Shown here piece after piece: positions 58,501-64,000 of a DNA stretch of 64,000 nucleotides. Location: positions 1 through 64,000 of the forward strand of contig NZ_JAHDTF010000021.1 of the NCBI RefSeq assembly GCF_018531465.1. The letters are read 5' to 3'. The position numbers and the translations under genes were made by a program. How positions within the stretch are numbered: the first letter of the stretch is position 1; each line of letters begins with the position of its first letter. The stretch comes from Sphaerisporangium fuscum (GTDB lineage: Bacteria > Actinomycetota > Actinomycetes > Streptosporangiales > Streptosporangiaceae). The notes under the pieces are model-generated. The model was not told the DNA's origin and ran no database searches. It saw only the letters and a list, made by a program, of their open reading frames with translations.

Positions 58501-58591
58501 TGCTTCGGTGGCAGAGGAGCGGCCCGAGCAGTTATGCACAGAACGCCGCTCGGCCCTCCGAGCCCCGGCTTCTGAAGGCAAGTTTCCTCCC

Positions 58592-59731
58592 ATGCGTGCC
58601 TTTGCCATCCGCTTGCCGGCGGTGTTTCTCATCACTCTCGCCATCACCTATGCGGCCCCTCCCCCTCTGGGAGCCGCCGGGACCTTCCCACCACTCCGAT
58701 CGGCGGCTTCTACGACGCCTCTGTCCCTCGCATCGACCACTCCACCGGCGACATCCCCCCAAGAGACCGGCCCGGCGGGTCCTTCGGCGACATCTCCTCA
58801 AGAGACCGACCCGGTGGGAGCCCTGCCACCCCGATCCATCACCCCACAGCCGACAAGCCCCACCCAATCGACCACCGCCCCAACAGTCCTGCGACCCCGC
58901 TCGATGCCCCTGTCACCGGCCGGGCCCGCGCAATGGACCGCCGTCCTAACGGGTTTGCCACCCGGATCGCTCACCGCACCACCGCGAATCGCCAGCTCAC
59001 CACCGCCCCTGACCCCGCCCTCACCACTGGCCGAAACCACGACCTCGCCATCGCCTCGAACGGCGACCGGGCCACCGTCGCAAACCACGAGCTCGTCACC
59101 GGCCTCCTCCATCGGGCCGATGCTCCCTTTCTCACCCCGAGCGATCACTCCACCGCACGCCCTTCCGCTCCAGGGCACGGCATCGCCATCGGCACCGATC
59201 CCCCCGTCGACCACCTCGTCCCTCGTCTCCAGCCCGCCGCCCCTCCATCTGGTCACCGCTTCCCCCGCCCCAGGGCCGATGCCGCCAGGGACAACGGCGC
59301 TTCGTTGGCGCCTGCCAATCGGCGGGCCCCTGAGAATCCTGCGCGCCTTCTCTCCTCCCTCCCAGCCATGGCTTCCGGGACACCGAGGCGTCGATCTCGC
59401 GGCTGCGGGCGGAGACGTCGTCAGGGCCGCCGGGGCAGGGGTGGTGGGGTACGCCGGGCCACTGGCCGGTCGGGGCGTGGTGATGATCGTCCACGCCGAA
59501 GGGTTACGCACCACCTACCTGCCCGTTCATCCCGTCGTGCGGCGCGGGCAGGTGGTCCGGCTCGGCGAGGTCATCGGTTCCCTCGAGGAGTCCACAGGCC
59601 ACTGCCGTGTACCTTGCCTCCACTGGGGTCTGATCAAGCAAGGCAACTACCTCGACGCACTTCTCCTCATCGGCCTGGGACAGGTACGCCTCCTGCCACA
59701 CTGGCCCACTGCCCCCTTCACACCTCCCTGA
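58592..59731 (+). CDS. secreted M23/LytM-domain protein with long PST linker
   Basis: 379 residues: signal peptide (MRAFAIRLPAVFLITLAITYA), a ~210-residue Pro/Ser/Thr-rich spacer, and a C-terminal M23 (LytM) domain (~245-370) with GHRGVDLAAAGGDVVRAAGAGVVGYAG and STGHCRVPCLHWGL. Zinc ligands His264, Asp268 and His344 are present. The other His of the usual HxH motif is Cys342, so cleavage activity is uncertain. M23 genes next to rpsB are frequent in actinobacteria. The ATG at 58592 is chosen because the signal peptide starts there. Confidence 0.75.
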   Translation: MRAFAIRLPAVFLITLAITYAAPPPLGAAGTFPPLRSAASTTPLSLASTTPPATSPQETGPAGPSATSPQETDPVGALPPRSITPQPTSPTQSTTAPTVLRPRSMPLSPAGPAQWTAVLTGLPPGSLTAPPRIASSPPPLTPPSPLAETTTSPSPRTATGPPSQTTSSSPASSIGPMLPFSPRAITPPHALPLQGTASPSAPIPPSTTSSLVSSPPPLHLVTASPAPGPMPPGTTALRWRLPIGGPLRILRAFSPPSQPWLPGHRGVDLAAAGGDVVRAAGAGVVGYAGPLAGRGVVMIVHAEGLRTTYLPVHPVVRRGQVVRLGEVIGSLEESTGHCRVPCLHWGLIKQGNYLDALLLIGLGQVRLLPHWPTAPFTPP

Positions 59732-60317
59732 CCGATCCGCGGCTAGCGGGGCCCTCAGGACCACAGCGGACAGGAGTGGCCGAGGTTGGGAGAGCCAAGG
59801 CAGAAGGAAAAGACAGGACGGCAGGACCACGGCAGCCGACGCTGGTCGGACCTCAGGAGGACGGCAGCAGAAGGGAGCAGGGCCATGGTGGGCGGGGATG
59901 CTGGAGTGGCCGGATCACACGGGGCTGATTAGTGATAGGTGTTACTGAAGCGCTTCGGCCTTGCGGATCACCCTCGTATGCCCTGCGTCCCTCTTCCGTA
60001 CCGGAGCCCCGAAAGGCGTGGAGAGCCTTTTTGATCTCTCACCGCTCCTGGACATCGGTTCGCGTCGTCGATCAGGGCGGCGCCGAGCACGAAGTCAAGG
60101 CAGTCGGAGGATGCACGTACGTGCTCCACCACACCGACGCAGCCCTGCAGAGGGTCCCGAGCATTCGGATCGAGAGCGAGCCGACCAGCGATGATGCCCA
60201 CACGTCATCGCAGGACCCGTCACCGACAATCGGCAGGATGTGGCGCGCCATAGCCGCTATGCCGGCAAGGACGCCAGGCAGACCCGCCCAGCACACCTGC
60301 GCCTCCACCCACCTAGA
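59732..60317. other. gene-free region left of the insertion sequence
   Basis: Short open frames run on both strands but none encodes a recognisable protein. The codon pattern and lower GC than neighbours (for example CTTTTTGATCTC near 60030) suggest decayed or foreign DNA. A GAAGCGCTTC palindrome occurs near 59947 without adjacent promoter context. I see nothing else I can support. Confidence 0.45.
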
Positions 60318-61297
60318 CGAGTAAGTCCTAAGTCCGGTCAGTGGTCGTAGGCGATCAGTGACCGGGTAATGGGCTGGCTGGTGGCGCGGTTGTGCCAGAT
60401 CGCGGCGGTCAATGCCAGGATCCGTTGGGCGATGCGGGCGGCGACGCCCAGCGGGCTGCGTCCGCCGTGCAGTTCCAGGTCGAGTTGGCCTTTGAGGGTG
60501 TCGTTGACCGACTCGATGAGCTGGCGGATGGGTTTGCGGTGCTGTTCGCCGGGGCGGGGTGTGCGGTTGCGGTAGGACGGGCGTAGCAGCTGCACCCCGC
60601 GTTCGGCCAGGTAGGCGTCCAGTTCCGCCGAGACGTACCCCTTGTCGGCGACGATCAGCAGGCCGGGGCGTTCGGCGAGCAGGTGCGGGTCGTGGTCGAG
60701 TACGGCCATCAGGACCTGACATTCGTCGACCTTCGGGGCGGCCAGGGCCCAGGTGATCGGCAGGCCGGCCGGGGTGCAGATCAGGTGCAGGCGCAGGCCC
60801 CAGAAGTAGCGGGAGTGGAAGCGGCAGTAGCCGTAGCCGGCCCAGCCTGCAAGGTCAGAGCGCTGTGCGGTGGGGCGGGAGCTGCCGCATTCGACCGGGG
60901 TGGAGTCGATCACCCAGATGGTGTCGGTCCAGAGGTCGGTGTCGCGGGCCAGGGCGCGGATGGCGCGTTTCAGGAGCGGGAGTGCGGCACGCAGGCGCTT
61001 GTTGTAGCCGGATTGGCCGGGCAGGTAGGGGAAGGCACCGGGCAGGTGATTGGGCAGGAAGCACAGCCATCGGGCTTCGGAGCGGATGCCGAGCAGGGCC
61101 TGGGCGATGGCCAGGGTGAGCAACTCGGCGTCGGTGAGCTTGGGCGGGCGTCCGATCCGGGTCGGACGCCCCAGCCAGTCATCGATCTTGACGTGCAGGG
61201 CGGTGAGAAGGGTGTTGATGTCTGTCGTCACAAACGGATCATCGACACCCTTCACCCTTCCCCACAGCCCGCCTCAAAGCGACTTAGGACTTACTCG
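60318..61297 (-). mobile_element. IS982-family insertion sequence
   Basis: A 980-base element bounded by perfect 17-base inverted repeats CGAGTAAGTCCTAAGTC (60318-60334) and its complement (61281-61297). It encodes one transposase on the minus strand. Size, single ORF and DDE transposase fit IS982. No convincing target-site duplication is seen in the bases immediately outside. Confidence 0.9.
60338..61255 (-). CDS. IS982-family transposase
   Basis: 305 residues, apparently intact. Motifs PPKLTDAELLTLAIAQALLGIRSEARWL, FPYLPGQSGYNKRLRAALPLL, WVIDSTPVECGSSRPTAQRSDLAGWAGYGYC, GLLIVADKGYVSAELDAYL and RKPIRQLIESVNDTLKGQLDLE provide the DDE acidic residues. It is preceded by the right inverted repeat and has no separate regulatory gene. 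Confidence 0.92.
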   Translation of the reverse strand: MKGVDDPFVTTDINTLLTALHVKIDDWLGRPTRIGRPPKLTDAELLTLAIAQALLGIRSEARWLCFLPNHLPGAFPYLPGQSGYNKRLRAALPLLKRAIRALARDTDLWTDTIWVIDSTPVECGSSRPTAQRSDLAGWAGYGYCRFHSRYFWGLRLHLICTPAGLPITWALAAPKVDECQVLMAVLDHDPHLLAERPGLLIVADKGYVSAELDAYLAERGVQLLRPSYRNRTPRPGEQHRKPIRQLIESVNDTLKGQLDLELHGGRSPLGVAARIAQRILALTAAIWHNRATSQPITRSLIAYDH

Positions 61298-61299
61298 GA

Positions 61300-62040
61300 T
61301 CAGTTGTCGGCGGTAAGACCTTCGGCGATCTTGGTCAGCTCGCGGTCGACGGCCTTGGCGTTGGTGAATCTCTTCGCGTACGTGGGGCTGAACATGATCT
61401 CGGCCCGCCGCTGCTCCCCCATGTTCAGGATGAGCGTGGGGGTGCCCTTCATGCCGTCCTCGCCGACGTCTGCGATGACCGAATAGCCGGTCCGGTCGCC
61501 GACGGTCACCTCTTCGCCCTCCCCCTCGTCGCGGTACCCCTGCACACGGTCGTCGACCTCCTGGACGGCCTTACCCTCGTACACGAAGATCTGCACGCAG
61601 TAGAAGCCGTGCTTGTCGCCATCGAAGTTCCACGAGGTCGAGTAGCTGTCGCCGTAGTCCACCGACCAGTGGCCCCACTGCAGGCCCTCGGGCAGGTAAC
61701 CCACCTTGACGTGCTTGAGCGTCTTCCCGTCGCCCAGGTCCCCGAGGCTGGGAGGGGGGGACGGCACGGGCGGGATGTCGTCGATGGCGGGCGGCCCCTG
61801 CGTCTCGGAGACGGCTGGCGTCTCCGACACAGCGGGCGTCTGCATGGCGCCCGGGGCCACCGTCAGGTAAAGGGAGCCTGCCGCGAGGACGGCCGCCGAC
61901 GTGGCCAGGGCTGCGACCCCGCCCCGCCTCCTCTTCCGCCGGGTTGACCGGACGACCCGGTCCACCAGGTCGGGCGCGGCGTACAGCCTCGCGGTCTCGT
62001 CCGCCATGACCTGGCGGAGGCGTTCCTCAAGCGTGGGCAT
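61300..62040 (-). CDS. one-TM protein encoded with the sigma factor (anti-sigma-like)
   Basis: 246 residues: a cytoplasmic N-terminus (TLEERLRQVMADETARLYAAPDLVDRVVRSTRRKRRRGG), one membrane segment (VAALATSAAVLAAGSLYLTVA, ~42-62), a Pro/Thr linker, and a ~150-residue extracellular domain (VGYLPEGLQWGHWSVDYGDSYSTSW, HGFYCVQIFVYEGK). The start overlaps the sigma-factor stop by 14 bases. The topology and coupling suit an anti-sigma factor, but no ZAS (HxxxCxxC) motif is present. The insertion sequence lies three bases beyond its stop and leaves it intact. Confidence 0.7.
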   Translation of the reverse strand: MPTLEERLRQVMADETARLYAAPDLVDRVVRSTRRKRRRGGVAALATSAAVLAAGSLYLTVAPGAMQTPAVSETPAVSETQGPPAIDDIPPVPSPPPSLGDLGDGKTLKHVKVGYLPEGLQWGHWSVDYGDSYSTSWNFDGDKHGFYCVQIFVYEGKAVQEVDDRVQGYRDEGEGEEVTVGDRTGYSVIADVGEDGMKGTPTLILNMGEQRRAEIMFSPTYAKRFTNAKAVDRELTKIAEGLTADN

Positions 62041-62539
62041 TGCCGATCACTCCTTCCACGGATGCCTCGCCGAGCGCTGCACGCAGCTTGGCCATCGCCT
62101 TGAACGTCTGACTTTTCACCGTGCCGACCGTGCAGCCGAGCATCTCCGCGGTCTGTGCCTCGCTGAGGTCCTCCCAGTACCGCAGGACGACCACCGCGCG
62201 CTGCCGGGGAGGTAGGCCACGCAGCGCGTCCATGAGCAGGTGGCGCAGATCGACGTCGGTCGAGCGCGCCGCCCTCTCCGGCAGGATGCGCATCGGGATG
62301 ATGCTCAGGATCGCCCGGCGGCGGGCCCGGCTGATGGCGGTGTTGATGATGACGCGGCGCACATAGGGCTCGGGGCTGTCGTACCGCACCCTGTCCCAGT
62401 TTCTGTAGGTACGCTCCAGCGCCGTCTGCAGTAGGTCCTCCGCCTCCGCCTCGTTCCCGCAGGCTAGATAGGCGACCCGCAGCAGCGTCGTGGCCCTTGC
62501 GGCCACGAATGCGCCGAAGTCGTGCTTCGCGCCGCTCAC
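62027..62539 (-). CDS. SigE-family (ECF-type) sigma factor
   Basis: 170 residues. Region 2 is DFGAFVAARATTLLRVAYLACGNEAEAEDLLQTALERTYRNWDRV. Region 4 has GLPPRQRAVVVLRYWEDLSEAQTAEMLGCTVGTVKSQTFKAMAKLRAAL with its helix-turn-helix. This compact SigE-70 family is common in Streptosporangiales. GTG 62539 is the only supported in-frame start. Its promoter (62566-62595) has the same hexamers as that of the divergent gene, implying autoregulation. Confidence 0.88.
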   Translation of the reverse strand: MSGAKHDFGAFVAARATTLLRVAYLACGNEAEAEDLLQTALERTYRNWDRVRYDSPEPYVRRVIINTAISRARRRAILSIIPMRILPERAARSTDVDLRHLLMDALRGLPPRQRAVVVLRYWEDLSEAQTAEMLGCTVGTVKSQTFKAMAKLRAALGEASVEGVIGNAHA

Positions 62540-62565
62540 GTCTGTCTGTCCCGTTTCACGCCTCC

Positions 62566-62595
62566 TAATACGCCTTGGATCCTCCAGCGGTTGCC
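62566..62595 (-). promoter_or_regulatory. ECF-type promoter of the sigma operon
   Basis: On the minus strand GGCAACC (589-595 of 62k) is followed after exactly 16 bases by CGTATTA (62566-62572). GGAAC/GGCAAC -35 boxes with CGT -10 boxes are typical of ECF sigma factors. Confidence 0.7.
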
Positions 62596-62606
62596 CGAGT
62601 GCCGCA

Positions 62607-62636
62607 GGCAACCTTGTGAGGCGCCCAGGCGTATTG
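62607..62636 (+). promoter_or_regulatory. ECF-type promoter of the divergent gene
   Basis: GGCAACC (62607-62613), 16 bases, CGTATTG (62630-62636), 34 bases before the ATG at 62670. It is the same motif and spacing as the minus-strand promoter 12 bases away. Confidence 0.7.
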
Positions 62637-62669
62637 GGGGACGTCACTTCGGACCTCTGGAGGAAACAC

Positions 62670-63608
62670 ATGAAGCTCGCGACAGCACCGGTCCGGCCGC
62701 TGATCGCCGTCGGCACCGGCCTGGCCGCCGTGGGCACCGCCGCCCTGCTGGGCCTGCCGAGCGTCGTGAAGGCGCCGGAGACGCGGCTCGCGGCCGCCGC
62801 GTCGGCTCCGCCTGAAGGCGCCTACTGGCATACGAGGGTGCTGACCCAGCGCACCGGTCCCCGCCAAATGGGCAGCGGCGCGAATCGCTACTGGGTGGTG
62901 GAGCAGGAGCTCAGTGAGGAATGGACCGCGCCCGACGGCAAGGCCTGGTTCGGATACCGGAAGGCTGGGGCGCACCCGAAGAGCGCGACGGACCGGAAGG
63001 CGTGGCGCCGCGACGGCTCGCCGGCCAAGTGGACCCGCACGGCCGACGGCCAGGTCGTGAAGCTGTCGACCGAGCCGGACAAGGGCCACGTCGGGCCCGT
63101 ACGCGGCAACGACGACCAGTTCTTTCTGGCCGGGCAGAAGTTGACGTACGAGGAGGTCCAGCGGCTGCCCGCGGACCCGACCGCGTTGAAGTCCTGGCTC
63201 TCCGAGGCCGCGCGAGTCTCACGGGTCAAGCAGAACAACGTGGACCAGTACATCACCGGGGCGCTGCCGGGCATGCTCAACCAGCTTCCGGCGCCCAAGA
63301 ACGTCCGCGCCGCGGCCTACCAGCTCTTGCTGACGATGCCCAGTGTCCGTTCGCAGGGAGAGACCAAGGACAGCATGGGCAGAGCCGGCGCGGCCCTGTC
63401 GATCGACCACCCGAAGGCCGTTCAGGACAACGGACTGACGATCAAGGAGAAGACCGACCTAGTCGTGGACACCGGCACGATGCTTCTGCTGTCCCAGAGC
63501 CAGACGACCGCGATCAGCGGCAAGCTGTCCCTCAACGAGACGAGCACCCAGATCGTGCTCGAGGCCGGCTGGACCAACACCGCGCCGGCCGTGCCCGCCC
63601 TGCCGTAG
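62670..63608 (+). CDS. CU044_5270-like exported protein
   Basis: 312 residues with an N-terminal membrane or signal segment (PVRPLIAVGTGLAAVGTAALLGL) and an extracytoplasmic part (GAYWHTRVLTQRTGP, WVVEQELSEEWTAPDGKAWFGYRKAG, DPTALKSWL, RAAAYQLLLTMPSVRSQGETKDSMGRAGAALSI). This resembles the CU044_5270 family often found next to SigE-type sigma genes in Streptosporangiaceae; the function is unknown. GGAGGAAA precedes the ATG. The shared promoter motif makes it a probable member of the sigma factor's regulon. Confidence 0.75.
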   Translation: MKLATAPVRPLIAVGTGLAAVGTAALLGLPSVVKAPETRLAAAASAPPEGAYWHTRVLTQRTGPRQMGSGANRYWVVEQELSEEWTAPDGKAWFGYRKAGAHPKSATDRKAWRRDGSPAKWTRTADGQVVKLSTEPDKGHVGPVRGNDDQFFLAGQKLTYEEVQRLPADPTALKSWLSEAARVSRVKQNNVDQYITGALPGMLNQLPAPKNVRAAAYQLLLTMPSVRSQGETKDSMGRAGAALSIDHPKAVQDNGLTIKEKTDLVVDTGTMLLLSQSQTTAISGKLSLNETSTQIVLEAGWTNTAPAVPALP

Positions 63609-63615
63609 CGGCGCC

Positions 63616-63638
63616 CGCGGGTGAACTTGTCACCCGCG
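63616..63638 (+). terminator. intrinsic-type terminator
   Basis: CGCGGGTGA (63616-63624) and TCACCCGCG (63630-63638) form a perfect 9-bp stem with a 5-base loop, followed by CTCTTT, just after the CU044_5270-like gene. Confidence 0.75.
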
Positions 63639-63639
63639 C

Positions 63640-63963
63640 TCTTTCGCCAAGCGCGGGGCCGGCCCGTCGGAAGCCGGTCCGACCTGGCGCCGGCCGCGAT
63701 CGCCCGCAGTGCCAACGACCTGCGCGCCCGTGCGGAGGCGGAGTTCTCCGGTTCCGAGCTGCGCCGCTCGGTCGAGGAGACGTTCGCCTGGCTGCGCACC
63801 CGGCTCGCCGGGGTCCTCGCGGACGCGTGGTCACAGGGCGAGCTGGACACCTCGCTCGACCCGGCGGGCGCGGGGGGCTGCTTCGGCGCCGGGTTCGTCG
63901 CGGGGTACGTTTCGGGCTCGGCCTGGCCGGCAGCACCGCCCTCGGCACGTCACCGGCCACGAT
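63640..63963 (+). pseudogene. possible decayed TetR-type C-terminal fragment
   Basis: The frame in this interval reads SNDLRARAEAEFSGSELRRSVEETFAWLRTRLAGVLADAWSQGELDTSLDPAG and similar, which resembles the ligand-binding C-terminal half of TetR regulators. No DNA-binding part exists and the frame begins inside the preceding terminator, so it is probably a remnant. Resemblance is weak. Confidence 0.3.
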
Positions 63964-64000
63964 GACGCCACCGCGCCGTCCCTCGCCCAGATCGCCCGAG

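Noticed and set aside
59946..59956. GAAGCGCTTC palindrome as a LacI operator
   Set aside because: Only one copy, no promoter or regulated gene next to it, and a 10-base palindrome of this composition is expected by chance.
59932..60324. Possible 130-residue protein left of the insertion sequence
   Set aside because: No recognisable motif, unusual codon pattern and overlap with the IS end; read as decayed DNA.
62540..62566. Seven-codon upstream ORF before the sigma factor starting at GTGAAA
   Set aside because: The AGGAGG is only one base from that GTG and lies in the presumed promoter -10/+1 region, so it is unlikely to be translated.

Overview
The window is high-GC, densely coded actinobacterial DNA. 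It has GTG and TTG starts, very long antisense open frames typical of ~70% GC, Fn3/CBM2-decorated chitinases, a SigE-type sigma factor with a CU044_5270-like partner, and the conserved rpsB-tsf-pyrH-frr-cdsA block. Together these suggest a filamentous member of the order Streptosporangiales (Nonomuraea/Microbispora-like). That placement is an inference from gene content, not from a marker-gene comparison.

Layout. 1-0.4 kb: the 5' end and leader of an rRNA operon reading left out of the window. 0.6-5.4 kb: AI-2E-family transporter, AraC-type regulator, acyl-CoA synthetase with an exact KstR2-type palindrome, and a GT-C membrane glycosyltransferase. 5.5-9.9 kb: three GH18 chitinase genes, the middle one internally deleted in frame. 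10.4-19.1 kb: LysE/LeuE exporter, small DUF5519-like protein, VC0807-like membrane protein, MarR regulator, SDR, PEP-synthase/rifampin-phosphotransferase-like enzyme behind a palindrome-covered promoter, Kef-type antiporter with a leader peptide, and an F420-type luciferase-like oxidoreductase. 19.4-21.5 kb: a 698-residue protein with a central TIR-like segment, the best candidate for an undescribed (possibly NAD+-degrading) system. 21.5-28.0 kb: a secreted clan-A glycosidase, a lipoprotein, and a LacI-controlled sugar-catabolic operon (oxidoreductase, DUF993 aldolase-like, TIM-barrel isomerase) with three operators and a 20-residue leader ORF.

28.1-36.2 kb: initiator tRNA sharing a terminator with convergent RNase Z, followed upstream on the minus strand by a tightly coupled cluster: GCS2-like ligase fused to a circularly permuted ATP-grasp, an N-acetylglutaminylglutamine-amidotransferase-like AsnB, an S9 peptidase and a DLH-like hydrolase. 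This looks like a pathway for a small peptide amide. 36.3-44.2 kb: a putrescine uptake and oxidation locus (aldehyde dehydrogenase, PotABCD, FAD amine oxidase) with a divergent Lrp/AsnC regulator and two AT-rich palindromes in its control regions. 44.2-50.2 kb: DivIVA-repeat protein, ABC exporter pair, methyltransferase, small membrane protein, RlmN and a SUFU-domain protein.

50.2-59.7 kb: cdsA, frr, pyrH, tsf and rpsB, then a zone unusually rich in minisatellite-like repeats: a ~75-bp array upstream of rpsB, a 42-bp array expanded in frame inside a CaiB/BaiF CoA-transferase gene, a ~92-bp array, and an M23-family protein with a long Pro/Ser/Thr linker. 60.3-61.3 kb: an IS982-family insertion sequence with intact 17-bp inverted repeats. 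61.3-63.6 kb: a SigE-family sigma factor, its overlapping one-TM partner and a divergent exported protein. The two divergent promoters carry the same GGCAACC-N16-CGTATT motif, implying one autoregulated regulon. The last 350 bases hold a decayed, possibly TetR-derived fragment.
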